DNA of 64,000 nucleotides from NCBI RefSeq assembly GCF_918698095.1, contig NZ_CAKKLY010000014.1:1-64000 (forward strand), read 5' to 3'. This document shows, piece after piece, positions 23,842 to 32,226 of the stretch. The position numbers and the translations under genes were made by a program. The DNA comes from Arthrobacter sp. Bi83 (GTDB lineage Bacteria > Actinomycetota > Actinomycetes > Actinomycetales > Micrococcaceae). How positions within the stretch are numbered: position 1 is the stretch's first letter; each line of letters opens with the position of its first letter. The notes beneath the pieces were generated by a model. That model did not search any database. It was not told the DNA's origin and worked only from the letters and a program-made list of their open reading frames with translations.

Positions 23842-24510
23842 ATGACCGATGGGGCGGATGCGGGAATCCGGGTGGTGCCCGCCAATGAAACGCCTTGGGA
23901 TGACCTTCAGGCGGTCATGGGCCAACGCGGCGAGGCCTCCAGATGCCAATGCCAGTGGTTCAAAATCCGGGACAAGGACTGGCGCTCAGTTCCCGTCGAG
24001 GAACGCTCCCGGCGGCTCCGCGCGCAGACCGGCTGCGGAAGTCCAGAGAAACTTGCCACGACCGGGCTCGTCGCCTACCTCGGCGGCGAACCCGCCGGCT
24101 GGTGCGCGGTGGAGCCCCGCCCGGCATATGTGCGCCTGCTCCGGATGCGCGTCCCGTGGGCAGACCGGACCGAAGACAAAAACGACGACGCCGTCTGGGC
24201 CGTGACCTGCTTCGTCACCCGCACCGGCTTCCGGCGCCGCGGCATCAGCCGCGCACTGGCGAATGCCGCCGTCGACTTCGCCCGCGAGCGCGGCGCCCGT
24301 GCGATCGAAGGCTATCCGATGATCACCCAGCCGGGGCAGGAGTTCAGCTGGGGCGAGCTCTACGTCGGCAGCCGAAGCATCTTCGCCGAGGCCGGATTCA
24401 CCGAGGTCAGCAGGCCCACCCCCCCGGCGGGTAGTGATGCGGATCGACTTCTAGCTTTCCGGCTGGTGCCCGCCGGCGTAGGCTTCGCCTTCGGCCCCCC
24501 GGTCAAGTAA
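23842..24510 (+). CDS. GNAT-family N-acetyltransferase
   Basis: 222 aa. The ATG at 23842 is the likely start, because the open frame before it runs into the oppositely coded FMN reductase gene. The C-terminal half has the acetyl-CoA pattern VTCFVTRTGFRRRGISRALANAAVDFARERGARAIEGYP. The N-terminal SRCQCQWFK and GWCAVEPR are typical of a common actinobacterial GNAT group of unknown substrate. The substrate cannot be named. Confidence 0.85.
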   Translation: MTDGADAGIRVVPANETPWDDLQAVMGQRGEASRCQCQWFKIRDKDWRSVPVEERSRRLRAQTGCGSPEKLATTGLVAYLGGEPAGWCAVEPRPAYVRLLRMRVPWADRTEDKNDDAVWAVTCFVTRTGFRRRGISRALANAAVDFARERGARAIEGYPMITQPGQEFSWGELYVGSRSIFAEAGFTEVSRPTPPAGSDADRLLAFRLVPAGVGFAFGPPVK

Positions 24511-24519
24511 GGCGAAGCC
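24481..24519. terminator. hairpin between convergent genes
   Basis: GGCTTCGCCTT (24481-24491) pairs perfectly with AAGGCGAAGCC (24509-24519). It overlaps the end of the acetyltransferase gene and precedes the flavin reductase stop. Confidence 0.6.
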
Positions 24520-24540
24520 CATGCCCGGAAGCACCAATAG

Positions 24541-25077
24541 CTAGACGTAGCTCGGCTGCTCCAGGCTCCGGAACTCAGAGCCTTGGAAGACCAGCGGATC
24601 GCCGCTGTTGTCCCGGACCGATGTTCCGTGGACGCGAAGCAGGACAACCGAGTGGTCGCCGGCCGGGACTTCGCTTTCCACCGAGCAGTCGAGCCAGAGC
24701 CCGGCGTCGTTCAGGAATACTGCCCCCGGCCCGGTGGTGGTGATGTCGACGCCGGCGAAGCGCTCCGCCGATTTCGACGCAATCTGGCGGCAGACGTCGC
24801 GCTGGGAGGCAGCGAGCACCGAGACTCCGATCCGTCCGCCTGCCCGGACAAGCGGCCAGGTGCGGGAGCTGTTCTGCACGGCAAACATCACCAGCGGCGG
24901 GTCCAATGACACGCCCACGGTGAAGGTCGACGCCACAATTCCCTGCGGAGCCCCGTCCACGAGGGTGCACAACGCCGCTACGGCTGACGGGACGTGGCCG
25001 AAGGCTTCGCGCAGCGAGGACGGGTCCAGATCACGCTTCAAAGGCTCACGGTTCAAGGGCTCACGATTCAGAAACAA
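24541..25077 (-). CDS. flavin reductase-like FMN-binding protein, monooxygenase partner
   Basis: 178 aa. Split-barrel flavin reductase of the HpaC/NtaB/DszD group (FGHVPSAVAALCTLV, GIVASTFTVGVSLDPPLV, SSRTWPLVR, LWLDCSVESEVPAGDHSVVLLRV). It supplies reduced FMN to the monooxygenase encoded just upstream. The start is uncertain: a TTG at 25077 overlaps the monooxygenase stop, but TTG codons recur inside a 15-bp repeat that encodes NREPLNREPLKRD, so the true N-terminus may be shorter. It is the last gene of the organosulfur-type operon. Confidence 0.85.
   Translation of the reverse strand: MFLNREPLNREPLKRDLDPSSLREAFGHVPSAVAALCTLVDGAPQGIVASTFTVGVSLDPPLVMFAVQNSSRTWPLVRAGGRIGVSVLAASQRDVCRQIASKSAERFAGVDITTTGPGAVFLNDAGLWLDCSVESEVPAGDHSVVLLRVHGTSVRDNSGDPLVFQGSEFRSLEQPSYV
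25031..25075. repeat. three 15-bp direct repeats at a gene junction
   Basis: TCACGCTTCAAAGGC, TCACGGTTCAAGGGC and TCACGATTCAGAAAC in a row. They span the monooxygenase stop and the first codons of the flavin reductase gene. The repeat alters the distance between the coupled stop and start and the length of the reductase N-terminus. Confidence 0.8.
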
Positions 25078-26461
25078 GGAGTTCTCTTCCCGTCAGTTCG
25101 GATAGGTCAACGGCTTCCGCGAAGGTGTTCGCCGGCCGGGCCAGCCCGTAGTGTTCACGGAGCGTGCGCCCGGTGTACTTGCGCCGGAACAGCCCGCGTG
25201 CGCGCAGGATGGGGATGACGTGGTCCACGAAGGCGTCCAGCCCGGAGGGAAGCACCGGCGGCATGATGTTGAACCCGTCCGCCGCGCCCTTCTCGAACCA
25301 TTCCTGGATCGCGTCGGCCACCTGCTCCGGCGTGCCGGAGAACGTGCGGTGGCCGCGGCCGCCGCCAAGCCTCCCAATGAGCTGGCGGACGGTCAGCCGC
25401 TCCCGCCGCGCAAGCTCCACGATCAGCGTGTACCGGCTCTTGGCCCCCTCGATCTCATCCTCCGAGGGGAGGTCTTCCGGCAGCTGGGCGTCCAGCGGGA
25501 GGGACTCCGGAGAAACCCTCAGGACGCCTGCCAGCTGCTTCCGCGCGTGCTCGGGGTGGATGAGCTCGTCGAGCTGGCGTTCCAGCCGTCGTGCTTCCTG
25601 CTCGGTGGAGCCGATGATGGGGACGATGCCCGGCAGGATCTTGATCGTCTCCGGGTCCCTTCCCACGGCGGCGGTCTTCCTTTTCAGGTCCGCATAGAAC
25701 CGCTGGGCTTCCGCCAGCGTCTGCTGCGCTGTGAAGACTGCCTCGGCGTAGCGGGCCGCGAAGTCCTTTCCGTCCTCTGAGGAACCGGCCTGGACGATCA
25801 GCGGATGGCCCTGCGGCGGACGGGGCGCGTCCAGCGGTCCCTGGATCCGGAAGTACCGGCCGGTATGGTTCACGGCATGGACACGGTAGCTGTCCGCCCA
25901 GACGCCGGCTGCCTTGTCCCCTACCGGCGCCTCGTCCTCCCAGCTGTCCCAGAGCTTCCGCGCAACGTCCAGGAATTCGGCCGCCCTCTCGTAGCGTCGC
26001 CAGTGCGCCGGCTGGTCTTCCAGCGAGAAGTTCCGCGCGGCGGCCTCGCCGGCTGTGGTCACCACGTTCCAGCCGGCCCGGCCGCCGCTGATGTGGTCCA
26101 GTGAGGCAAATCGCCGGGCCAGGTTGTAAGGATCGTTGTAGGTGGTGGAGGCGGTGGCGATCAGCCCGATCCGGTCCGTGACGGCCGCGATGGCGCTGAG
26201 CAGCAGCGTGGGCTCGAGCGTGCCGTAGGGTCGCTGGCCAACATCACCATGGAGCACCGGCGAATCGGCGAAGAAGATTGAATCGAACGTTCCGCGCTCG
26301 GCAGTCCGGGCCAGCTGCTGGAAGTGCGCCACCTGCGTGCCCGCGAAGCTGTCGCTTTCCGGGAGCCGCCACGATGCCTCGTGGTGTCCGGTGCTCATGA
26401 GGAACGCGTTCAGGTGCAGCTGGCGTCCGCCGTCGGCGTCGCGCTTGGATGGTTTTGTCAT
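25061..26461 (-). CDS. LLM-class flavin-dependent monooxygenase (NtaA/SnaA/DszA family)
   Basis: 466 aa, normal for the NtaA/SnaA/DszA/SoxA group. The text matches family blocks: LNAFLMSTGHHEASWR, FDSIFFADSP, EPTLLLSAIAA, TASTTYNDPYNLARRFASLDHISGGRAGWNVVT, HPLIVQAGSSEDGK. Such enzymes use FMNH2 and oxygen to open or desulfonate organosulfur, sulfone or chelator substrates. The ABC genes upstream and the flavin reductase downstream make an organosulfur or sulfonate compound the likely substrate; the exact one is unknown. Confidence 0.92.
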   Translation of the reverse strand: MTKPSKRDADGGRQLHLNAFLMSTGHHEASWRLPESDSFAGTQVAHFQQLARTAERGTFDSIFFADSPVLHGDVGQRPYGTLEPTLLLSAIAAVTDRIGLIATASTTYNDPYNLARRFASLDHISGGRAGWNVVTTAGEAAARNFSLEDQPAHWRRYERAAEFLDVARKLWDSWEDEAPVGDKAAGVWADSYRVHAVNHTGRYFRIQGPLDAPRPPQGHPLIVQAGSSEDGKDFAARYAEAVFTAQQTLAEAQRFYADLKRKTAAVGRDPETIKILPGIVPIIGSTEQEARRLERQLDELIHPEHARKQLAGVLRVSPESLPLDAQLPEDLPSEDEIEGAKSRYTLIVELARRERLTVRQLIGRLGGGRGHRTFSGTPEQVADAIQEWFEKGAADGFNIMPPVLPSGLDAFVDHVIPILRARGLFRRKYTGRTLREHYGLARPANTFAEAVDLSELTGRELLVSES

Positions 26462-26494
26462 GGCTTGGTTCCTTTTCGAAGAGTCTGACGCCGC

Positions 26495-27409
26495 TCAGGC
26501 GGCCTGGGATCCGACGGCGGTGCGCCAGCGGGAAAAATGACGTTCGACGGCGACCAGCAGGTAGTTGACCAGCAGGCCGAGCAGCGAAACGGTCAGGATC
26601 CCCGCATACATGTCCGGGATGAGGAAGCTCATCTGCGAATTCACGATCAGGTAGCCCAGGCCGGCCTTGGCACCCACCATTTCGGCCGCGATGAGCACCA
26701 GGATGGAGGATGTCCCGGCCATCCGGATGCCCGTGAAGATGGTGGGCACGGCAGAGGGCAGGATGACCTTCTGGAAGAGCTGGAAGTTGGACAGCCCGAG
26801 GGACCGGGCGGCGCGGATGAGCAGCGGATCCACGGTCCGCACGCCGGCGATGGTGTTCAGCAGCACCGGGAAGAATGCGGCGTAGGCCACGATGCTGATC
26901 TTTGATATTTCCCCGATCCCCAGGAGCAGTGTGAAGACCGGCAGCAGCGCCAGCGCGGCCGTGTTCCGGAAGACTTCCAGCAGGGGATTCAGAAACTGGT
27001 CCAGCGACCGGTACCAGGCGACCAGCAGGCCAAGGGCCACGGCTGCCACCACGGCGATGCCGAAGCCGCTGGCCGAGCGGGTGAGGCTCGCTGCCAGGTG
27101 GTTCTGCAGCTGTCCGTTCTCGACGAGGCGGGCCAGGGCCTGAAGCACCACATGCAGCGGCGGAAGGAATACGCGTGTCGAGGCGGGCGCCAGGTAGATG
27201 GGGCCAAGTTCCCAGAGCAGCAGGAACAGGATGATGGCGCCGGAGCCCCAGATGCCCCGGCCAGCGCGTCTGGCACCTGAGCGGAACCGGGCTGCGCCGG
27301 TATTCGGAGCCCAGGAACGCGGCTTGATTCCCCGTCTTTTGGTCGCCGGGGACGGGGCCGGCGCGGCAAGGGTGTTTGGATCTTTTGTCAGTGTCGGAGT
27401 GCTCATCAT
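26495..27409 (-). CDS. ABC transporter permease, sulfonate/taurine (SsuC/TauC) type
   Basis: 304 aa with about six membrane helices and a 60-residue cytosolic N-terminus rich in Pro and Arg. The EAA loop motif appears late as IRAARSLGLSNFQLFQKVILPSAVPTIFTGIRMAG. This matches the SsuC/TauC/NrtB branch. Its start overlaps the ATPase stop by 4 bp (ATGA). It forms the membrane channel of the importer whose energy subunit is encoded just upstream. Confidence 0.92.
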   Translation of the reverse strand: MMSTPTLTKDPNTLAAPAPSPATKRRGIKPRSWAPNTGAARFRSGARRAGRGIWGSGAIILFLLLWELGPIYLAPASTRVFLPPLHVVLQALARLVENGQLQNHLAASLTRSASGFGIAVVAAVALGLLVAWYRSLDQFLNPLLEVFRNTAALALLPVFTLLLGIGEISKISIVAYAAFFPVLLNTIAGVRTVDPLLIRAARSLGLSNFQLFQKVILPSAVPTIFTGIRMAGTSSILVLIAAEMVGAKAGLGYLIVNSQMSFLIPDMYAGILTVSLLGLLVNYLLVAVERHFSRWRTAVGSQAA

Positions 27410-28314
27410 GCTGCCTTTCCGGTGGAGACGTTCCTTGCTTCGTCCGGCGCTGAGCCGTCCGGCTGGATCTTGGCGTGCCCGGCTTCCTGTGCCCGCCGGA
27501 CTTCGTCGTGAAGCAGCGACCAGACCTTGTGCCGGTGCTCAACGAACGCTGCGTTGGAGCGGACATCCTCATCTCCGGACCGGTCTCCGACGTCGATGTC
27601 AACGATCTGCTTGAGCCGGCCAGGCCGGGAACTGAGCACCGCCACGCGTTGTCCCAGGTAAACGGCTTCGTCAATGCCATGGGTGATGAAAATGATGGTC
27701 TTGCCGGTGGTGGCCCAGATGCGCAGCAGTTCCGTCTGAAGCTGCTCGCGCGTCTGTGCGTCCAGTGCCGCGAACGGCTCGTCCATGAGCAGGACGTCCG
27801 GCTCATAGGCCAGGCTGCGTGCGATGGCCACCCGCTGTTTCATCCCGCCGGAGAGCTCATGGGGGTACCGGTCCTCAAAACCACCCAGGCCTACGAGGTC
27901 CAGATATTCGCGGGCCTTTTCTGCACGCTCCTTGCGGCTGTAGCGCTTGCCGTCGCTGCCCGTTCCTTCAAGCCCGAAGGATACATTCGCTGCCGCCGTG
28001 CGCCACGGGAAGAGTGCGTACTGCTGGAAGACGACGGCGCGGTCCCGGCCCGGTCCCGTGACTTCCCTGCCGTCCACGAGGACTCTGCCGGTGTCCGGTT
28101 TGGTCAGGCCGGCAAGGAGGTCAAGGAGTGTGGTTTTGCCGGAGCCGCTCGGGCCTACGAGGGTAATGAATTCGCCGGCGGACATGTCCAGGGAGATTCC
28201 GTCGAGTGCCGTCAGGACGGACCCCTCGGGGTTCTCCTTGGTCGGCCGGACAGTGAATTTCTTGGTGATGTTCTCGAGGCTTATTTTCGGTGGGGGGCCG
28301 GTACCGGAGGTCAT
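27406..28314 (-). CDS. ABC transporter ATP-binding protein, sulfonate/taurine (SsuB/TauB) type
   Basis: 302 aa from the ATG at 28314 (GAAGGGA upstream). It has Walker A GPSGSGKTT, Q-loop VVFQQYALFPW, signature LSGGMKQR, Walker B VLLMDEPFAALD and switch FITHGIDEAVYL, as in SsuB/TauB/NrtD. It has a C-terminal extension of about 40 residues. It is the first gene of the operon ATPase, permease, monooxygenase, flavin reductase. No substrate-binding protein gene lies in the operon. Confidence 0.92.
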   Translation of the reverse strand: MTSGTGPPPKISLENITKKFTVRPTKENPEGSVLTALDGISLDMSAGEFITLVGPSGSGKTTLLDLLAGLTKPDTGRVLVDGREVTGPGRDRAVVFQQYALFPWRTAAANVSFGLEGTGSDGKRYSRKERAEKAREYLDLVGLGGFEDRYPHELSGGMKQRVAIARSLAYEPDVLLMDEPFAALDAQTREQLQTELLRIWATTGKTIIFITHGIDEAVYLGQRVAVLSSRPGRLKQIVDIDVGDRSGDEDVRSNAAFVEHRHKVWSLLHDEVRRAQEAGHAKIQPDGSAPDEARNVSTGKAA

Positions 28315-28743
28315 GTCGGGGGTTCCCTTCAGCAGGTCGTCTGAGATTCGTGATGGTGCCGGTGGTTGGCTTCTGTCCACCATCAGAACAGAGATGAATG
28401 CGCGCCTGAAGGGCCTGTTCACGCGGGGAAACCGGGCGTAATGCGCTTCCGCCCGGAGCCGTCCGGGCGGTCACGGGCCGGGGCGGACACACAGGGCAAC
28501 AGTCCGTAAGAAGGGCGACGCGCAGCGACTTCTGAGCCGCTGAGTTCGGGCGCTCCGGCCCGCCAAGGGGCCATTGTGACGCCGGGACTAAGTACCGCTA
28601 CGGCATGTGACAGGAGCCGTCGTAAAACGCGCCACCCCGGGGCTGGCTGGGCAAGGGAGGCGCCCAACGTTGATTGTTACGCGGCAGCGTCGAGGCACAG
28701 CGTCAGCTTGAGCGCGGACGAACACTTGAGGCCCCGTTCGCGC
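28315..28743. other. 429-bp intergenic region upstream of the organosulfur operon
   Basis: No gene I can support. The ATPase frame stays open upstream to a GTG at 28422 without a ribosome site. The stretch is GC-rich with several small dyads and probably holds the operon promoter and leader. I looked for S-box and SAM-IV features and for a Cys-rich leader peptide and did not find a convincing match. Confidence 0.6.
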
Positions 28744-29448
28744 CTAGGTGCGGGCGATCCGGGAGGAGAAGGCGTCGACGGCGGACGGAACCGCACGGTA
28801 AACGTCCAGTGAGGTGCCGCGCAGCGTCAGCCGTCGCGGTGCTGCGACACGGACGCCGTCGGGCGGTGCGTTCCCCACCAACCGGTCCACGAGCATGGCG
28901 ACGGCCCGTTCGGGAATCGATTCCGAACCCGCGGCGGATGACGCCTGCTGGGCAGCGCCGGGAACCAGAACATCAAAACCGGCCGGCTGCATTGCCGTCG
29001 AAATGACGACTTGCGCGACTCCTCGCCTGGCCAACTCCGTGACGGTGCCGTCCTCACGGGCGTCCCGCGGCAGGCCCGCCACAATGATCCCGTCCGCGCA
29101 GCCCGCGAGCATGAACTGCCGCCACGCCTCGCCGAGCATGATGACCGACTGGTAACCGTGCTTCGGGAGGATGGCCGAGGCAGCCGTGGCCAGCGCACGG
29201 TCCGGAGGCCATTCCAGGTCACCGACGGCAATGGCGATCACGTCGGTCCGGCCCAGCCGCATCCCGCGGGCCGCTTTGTTGGCCACGTAGCCCAGGCCGG
29301 CTGCGGCGGCGAGTACACGGTCCTGGGTTGGTTGGCTGATCCTGGTGGTGCCGCCGTGTCTTCCGGACAGCACGTAGGACACAGTGGTCAGGGAAACCCC
29401 GGCCTTGTTGGCAACGTCGCGGATAGTGGGGTTCGATCCAAGCTTCAT
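28744..29448 (-). CDS. short LacI-family transcriptional regulator
   Basis: 234 aa from the ATG at 29448; LacI proteins are usually 320-350 aa. The DNA-binding head is complete (TIRDVANKAGVSLTTVSYVLSG, hinge QDRVLAAAAGLGYVANKAARGMR). The sugar-sensing part is shortened: blocks for the first lobe (TDVIAIAVGDL), ADGIIVAGLP and AVAMLVDRLVG-RRLTLRGTS are present, but about 90-100 residues between them are missing. It is the last gene after the multicopper oxidase and lipoprotein genes. It may bind DNA constitutively or respond to an unusual ligand. Confidence 0.85.
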   Translation of the reverse strand: MKLGSNPTIRDVANKAGVSLTTVSYVLSGRHGGTTRISQPTQDRVLAAAAGLGYVANKAARGMRLGRTDVIAIAVGDLEWPPDRALATAASAILPKHGYQSVIMLGEAWRQFMLAGCADGIIVAGLPRDAREDGTVTELARRGVAQVVISTAMQPAGFDVLVPGAAQQASSAAGSESIPERAVAMLVDRLVGNAPPDGVRVAAPRRLTLRGTSLDVYRAVPSAVDAFSSRIART

Positions 29449-29458
29449 TTTGCGGCCG

Positions 29459-30271
29459 TCATTTGTGCGGGTGGTCGGTAATGGGTGCGAGCTGTTCCGG
29501 ATCCCACTCCGGCTCGATGGCCATGTCCACACCGGTTCCCGTCGTGGACCTCGGGCCCACTGTAACGGTGGACGCCGCCGCGTGGGCCGGCCGTGCGATG
29601 CCGGTACGGACACTTTGGACGATTTCATCGCCCAGGAGCGGTCCCGTGTAGCTGATGCTGAGCTGTCCGTCCTTAATGGCGGTGTCATAGTTCCCCAGCG
29701 CGTCGGAGACGATTCCCTCCCTGTCCACGGCCGCCGACAATGCCGTGGGGTTGGCGGAGCCCACGCTGAACCGGAGGTCGTGGACCAGGGCCGGGAGGAC
29801 GAAGAAGTTGTTGACGCCAAGTTTCCCGGTGCCCTCTTGGGTGGCGCGGTTCACGATCGCGCGGCCGTCGTCGAGCGTGGCTGTGGCGGGGAGTGCCACG
29901 ATGACTTCGGGCACCACCTGCTGGAGCACCGCGGGCTCGAGCACGTCCGGGGAGATGTTGGAAAGCTTGGTGTTCCCCGCGGCCGCTTCCAGCTTCTTGC
30001 GGATGCCCGCGACGTCGGCGTCCAGCTCTGAGTGGACGGCGATCACCACGCGGCGGCGCACCATCAGCCCGTCATTGCTGACCACCGGCCGGCCGTTGCC
30101 CAGGTCCTGCCCCTCCTCCGCCTGGGCCAGCACCTGGTCTGCTGCGGCGGCCGCAGACGAAGAGGCGGCTGGGGCCGGGGTGGCTGAGGGGCTGGACTGG
30201 ACCCCGCCGGTGCAACCGCTGAGCGAGAGGGACAGCAGCACTGCCGGGGCGATGAGGAGAATTCGGTTCAT
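29459..30271 (-). CDS. lipoprotein of unknown function in the multicopper-oxidase operon
   Basis: 270 aa. A lipoprotein signal peptide ends in the lipobox LSLSGC (Cys at about 20), then an Ala/Ser/Pro tether. The mature part (about 45-270) has mixed strands and helices (VRRRVVIAVHSELDADVAGIRKKLE, VIVALPATATLDDGRAIV). I do not recognise a domain. It starts 1 bp after the oxidase stop and so is translated with it. It could be an accessory or electron partner of the oxidase at the outer membrane face. Confidence 0.75.
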   Translation of the reverse strand: MNRILLIAPAVLLSLSLSGCTGGVQSSPSATPAPAASSSAAAAADQVLAQAEEGQDLGNGRPVVSNDGLMVRRRVVIAVHSELDADVAGIRKKLEAAAGNTKLSNISPDVLEPAVLQQVVPEVIVALPATATLDDGRAIVNRATQEGTGKLGVNNFFVLPALVHDLRFSVGSANPTALSAAVDREGIVSDALGNYDTAIKDGQLSISYTGPLLGDEIVQSVRTGIARPAHAAASTVTVGPRSTTGTGVDMAIEPEWDPEQLAPITDHPHK

Positions 30272-30272
30272 G

Positions 30273-31997
30273 TCACGTTCCTGCCGGGTAGGCGGCCTTG
30301 TACTTTGATGCGTAGGACCCTTCGGGCTTCGTTTCCCAGACGGGCTTGTCGGCGTTGATGGGGTCGTTGTTCCTGAGGTCTCCGACCGCGAACTGGACCA
30401 TCATGTCGTGGTCCTCGTGGACCAGGTTGTGGCAGTGGACCATGTAGCGGCCGCCCAGGTGTTTGCCGGTGTCGAACTGCATCAGCACGGTGACCGATTC
30501 GTTCTCGCCCGCATAGAACACGTCCTTGGGACCGCCTTCCCAGGCGAACGGCTTGCCGCCGTTCGTGTTCCGGCCGATGATCTTTCCGTCGATCAGGTGG
30601 ATGTGGACCGGGTGGAACCAGCCGCCTGATTCGTTGACGATGGTCCACTGCTCCACCTGCATGCGCTGTGGGTTCGCGAAACAGCGGGTGAAGTTGGACT
30701 TCTCCACGGTGTCCCACGTTTCGCCGTTGATGGTCCACTCTCCGCCCTTGCGCTGAACCCGCAGGATTCTCTTGGCCACGGCCATGTCGGGGGTCAGTGC
30801 CATGGTTTCGATCCCGCCCGCGGCCTTTGTGGGGTGTGCGCCGATGTCCAGCGTCGAGGGGATGGCGCTGATGCTCCTGGATCCTGCCGGGGAAGGGGAG
30901 TTGGCCACGACCTGGAACTTCATCACCTTGCCGGTGTTGGCGAAGTTCACGTTGTTCTTGTTGCTCAGGTTCCGCAGCTCCACGGTCTGCCCGGGCTTGT
31001 ACTTCCGGAAGTCGATGAGCACCTCGTACCGCTCGGCAGTGCCCTGCCGCCACGACGGAACCGCCTGGACCTTCGGCGTCATCCCGGCGTCGGTGCCCAC
31101 CACGTAGAACGGATCACCGGTGGACAGGGCGAACCGGTAGGACCGGGTGATCGAGCCTACCAGGAAGCGGAAGCGATAGATCCTGGGCTTGACCTTCATG
31201 GTGGGCCACGGCACGCCGTTGACCGTGATGATGTCGCCCCACAGCCCGGCATGGCCGTTGTCGTTGTAGCCGAGGGAACCGTCCGCGTTCAGCATCACGT
31301 CAGAGACCAGGATCGGCACGTCGAACTCGCCCTGCGGCAGCTGCGCCTGCTCATATTTGTCCGACAGGGCGTAGATGGCCGCGATGCCGGAGTACACACC
31401 CTGCGCGGTGAGCATGTGGTTGTGATCGTGGTACCAGAGCGTCCGGGCAGCCTGCCAGTTCGGGTAGTGGTAGTTCTTCACCTTGCCCGGAGCCGTGCGG
31501 TCATTGGCATACCCGTCATACTGCGGCAGCGAGGCCGAGCCATGGAGGTGGGTGACGGTGTTGAACGGCTCCGTGTACAGCAGGCCTTGCGCCGGCAGGC
31601 GGTTGCTGATCCGCACCTCGGTCCGGGTGCCCTGAGGAACGCGGATCGTCGGGCCTGGAAACGTCCCGTTATAGCCGGCAATCGTGGTGGAGAGTCCCGG
31701 GGCTATCTGGGCCTTGCCCAGCTTTTGCGACAGGGAATACTTCGCGAAGAGCTGGCCGCTGGGGTCCCTGCCGGTCGAGTAGGGGAGCAACTCGGGAGGC
31801 CGGCGGAACGTTGCAGTGTACGGAACCGGCGTGTTGCTCGCCGAGAGCCTGCTGGGAGTGGTGATCGGCGTCGATCCCGCATCGTCCGCGCCGCCCTTTG
31901 CCGGCACACCGGCCAGGGCGGCGCCGCCGTTGGTCCCGGTGAGGGCAACAGCGCCGCCAAGCATGCTCAGTTTCAGCACGTCTCTCCGTGTTGCCAT
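30273..31997 (-). CDS. TAT-exported multicopper oxidase (CotA/bilirubin-oxidase type)
   Basis: 574 aa from the ATG at 31997 (TTGGAGGAAGTC). The N-terminus MATRRDVLKLSMLGGAVAL is a twin-arginine signal. All four copper motifs are present: HLHG, WYHDHN, HPVHIH and HCHNLVHEDHDMM, the last with the type-1 Met. Three cupredoxin domains of the CotA, bilirubin oxidase and phenoxazinone synthase class oxidise phenols, bilirubin or metal ions with oxygen. It heads an operon with a lipoprotein and a short LacI regulator. Confidence 0.93.
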   Translation of the reverse strand: MATRRDVLKLSMLGGAVALTGTNGGAALAGVPAKGGADDAGSTPITTPSRLSASNTPVPYTATFRRPPELLPYSTGRDPSGQLFAKYSLSQKLGKAQIAPGLSTTIAGYNGTFPGPTIRVPQGTRTEVRISNRLPAQGLLYTEPFNTVTHLHGSASLPQYDGYANDRTAPGKVKNYHYPNWQAARTLWYHDHNHMLTAQGVYSGIAAIYALSDKYEQAQLPQGEFDVPILVSDVMLNADGSLGYNDNGHAGLWGDIITVNGVPWPTMKVKPRIYRFRFLVGSITRSYRFALSTGDPFYVVGTDAGMTPKVQAVPSWRQGTAERYEVLIDFRKYKPGQTVELRNLSNKNNVNFANTGKVMKFQVVANSPSPAGSRSISAIPSTLDIGAHPTKAAGGIETMALTPDMAVAKRILRVQRKGGEWTINGETWDTVEKSNFTRCFANPQRMQVEQWTIVNESGGWFHPVHIHLIDGKIIGRNTNGGKPFAWEGGPKDVFYAGENESVTVLMQFDTGKHLGGRYMVHCHNLVHEDHDMMVQFAVGDLRNNDPINADKPVWETKPEGSYASKYKAAYPAGT

Positions 31998-32226
31998 GAC
32001 TTCCTCCAAGAATTGTGCGGTGTTCGAAGGAACACCGGCCGCGAGTTTCCTGCACAACTGCCTGTGGTGTGGAACACAGCCATCGTGCGCCAACGGACTT
32101 CTGAAAACCTTGGGGGAGGAATTCGGTGTGCAGGCGTGCCCACCCGAATTGGTGGTTTAGATTGGGGACATCCGCTGGCGCGGACAAAGCCGTGCGGCAA
32201 TGCCGCGCATTTATTTGGGGGATTAA

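Noticed and set aside
28315..28743. S-box or SAM-IV riboswitch before the organosulfur operon
   Set aside because: Read on the minus strand, the conserved cores of these classes are not found. Only short dyads are present.
29448..29820. N-terminal extension of the LacI regulator up to 29820
   Set aside because: The added 124 residues lie antisense in frame terms to the lipoprotein gene and lack domain signal. The LacI head starts properly at the ATG at 29448.
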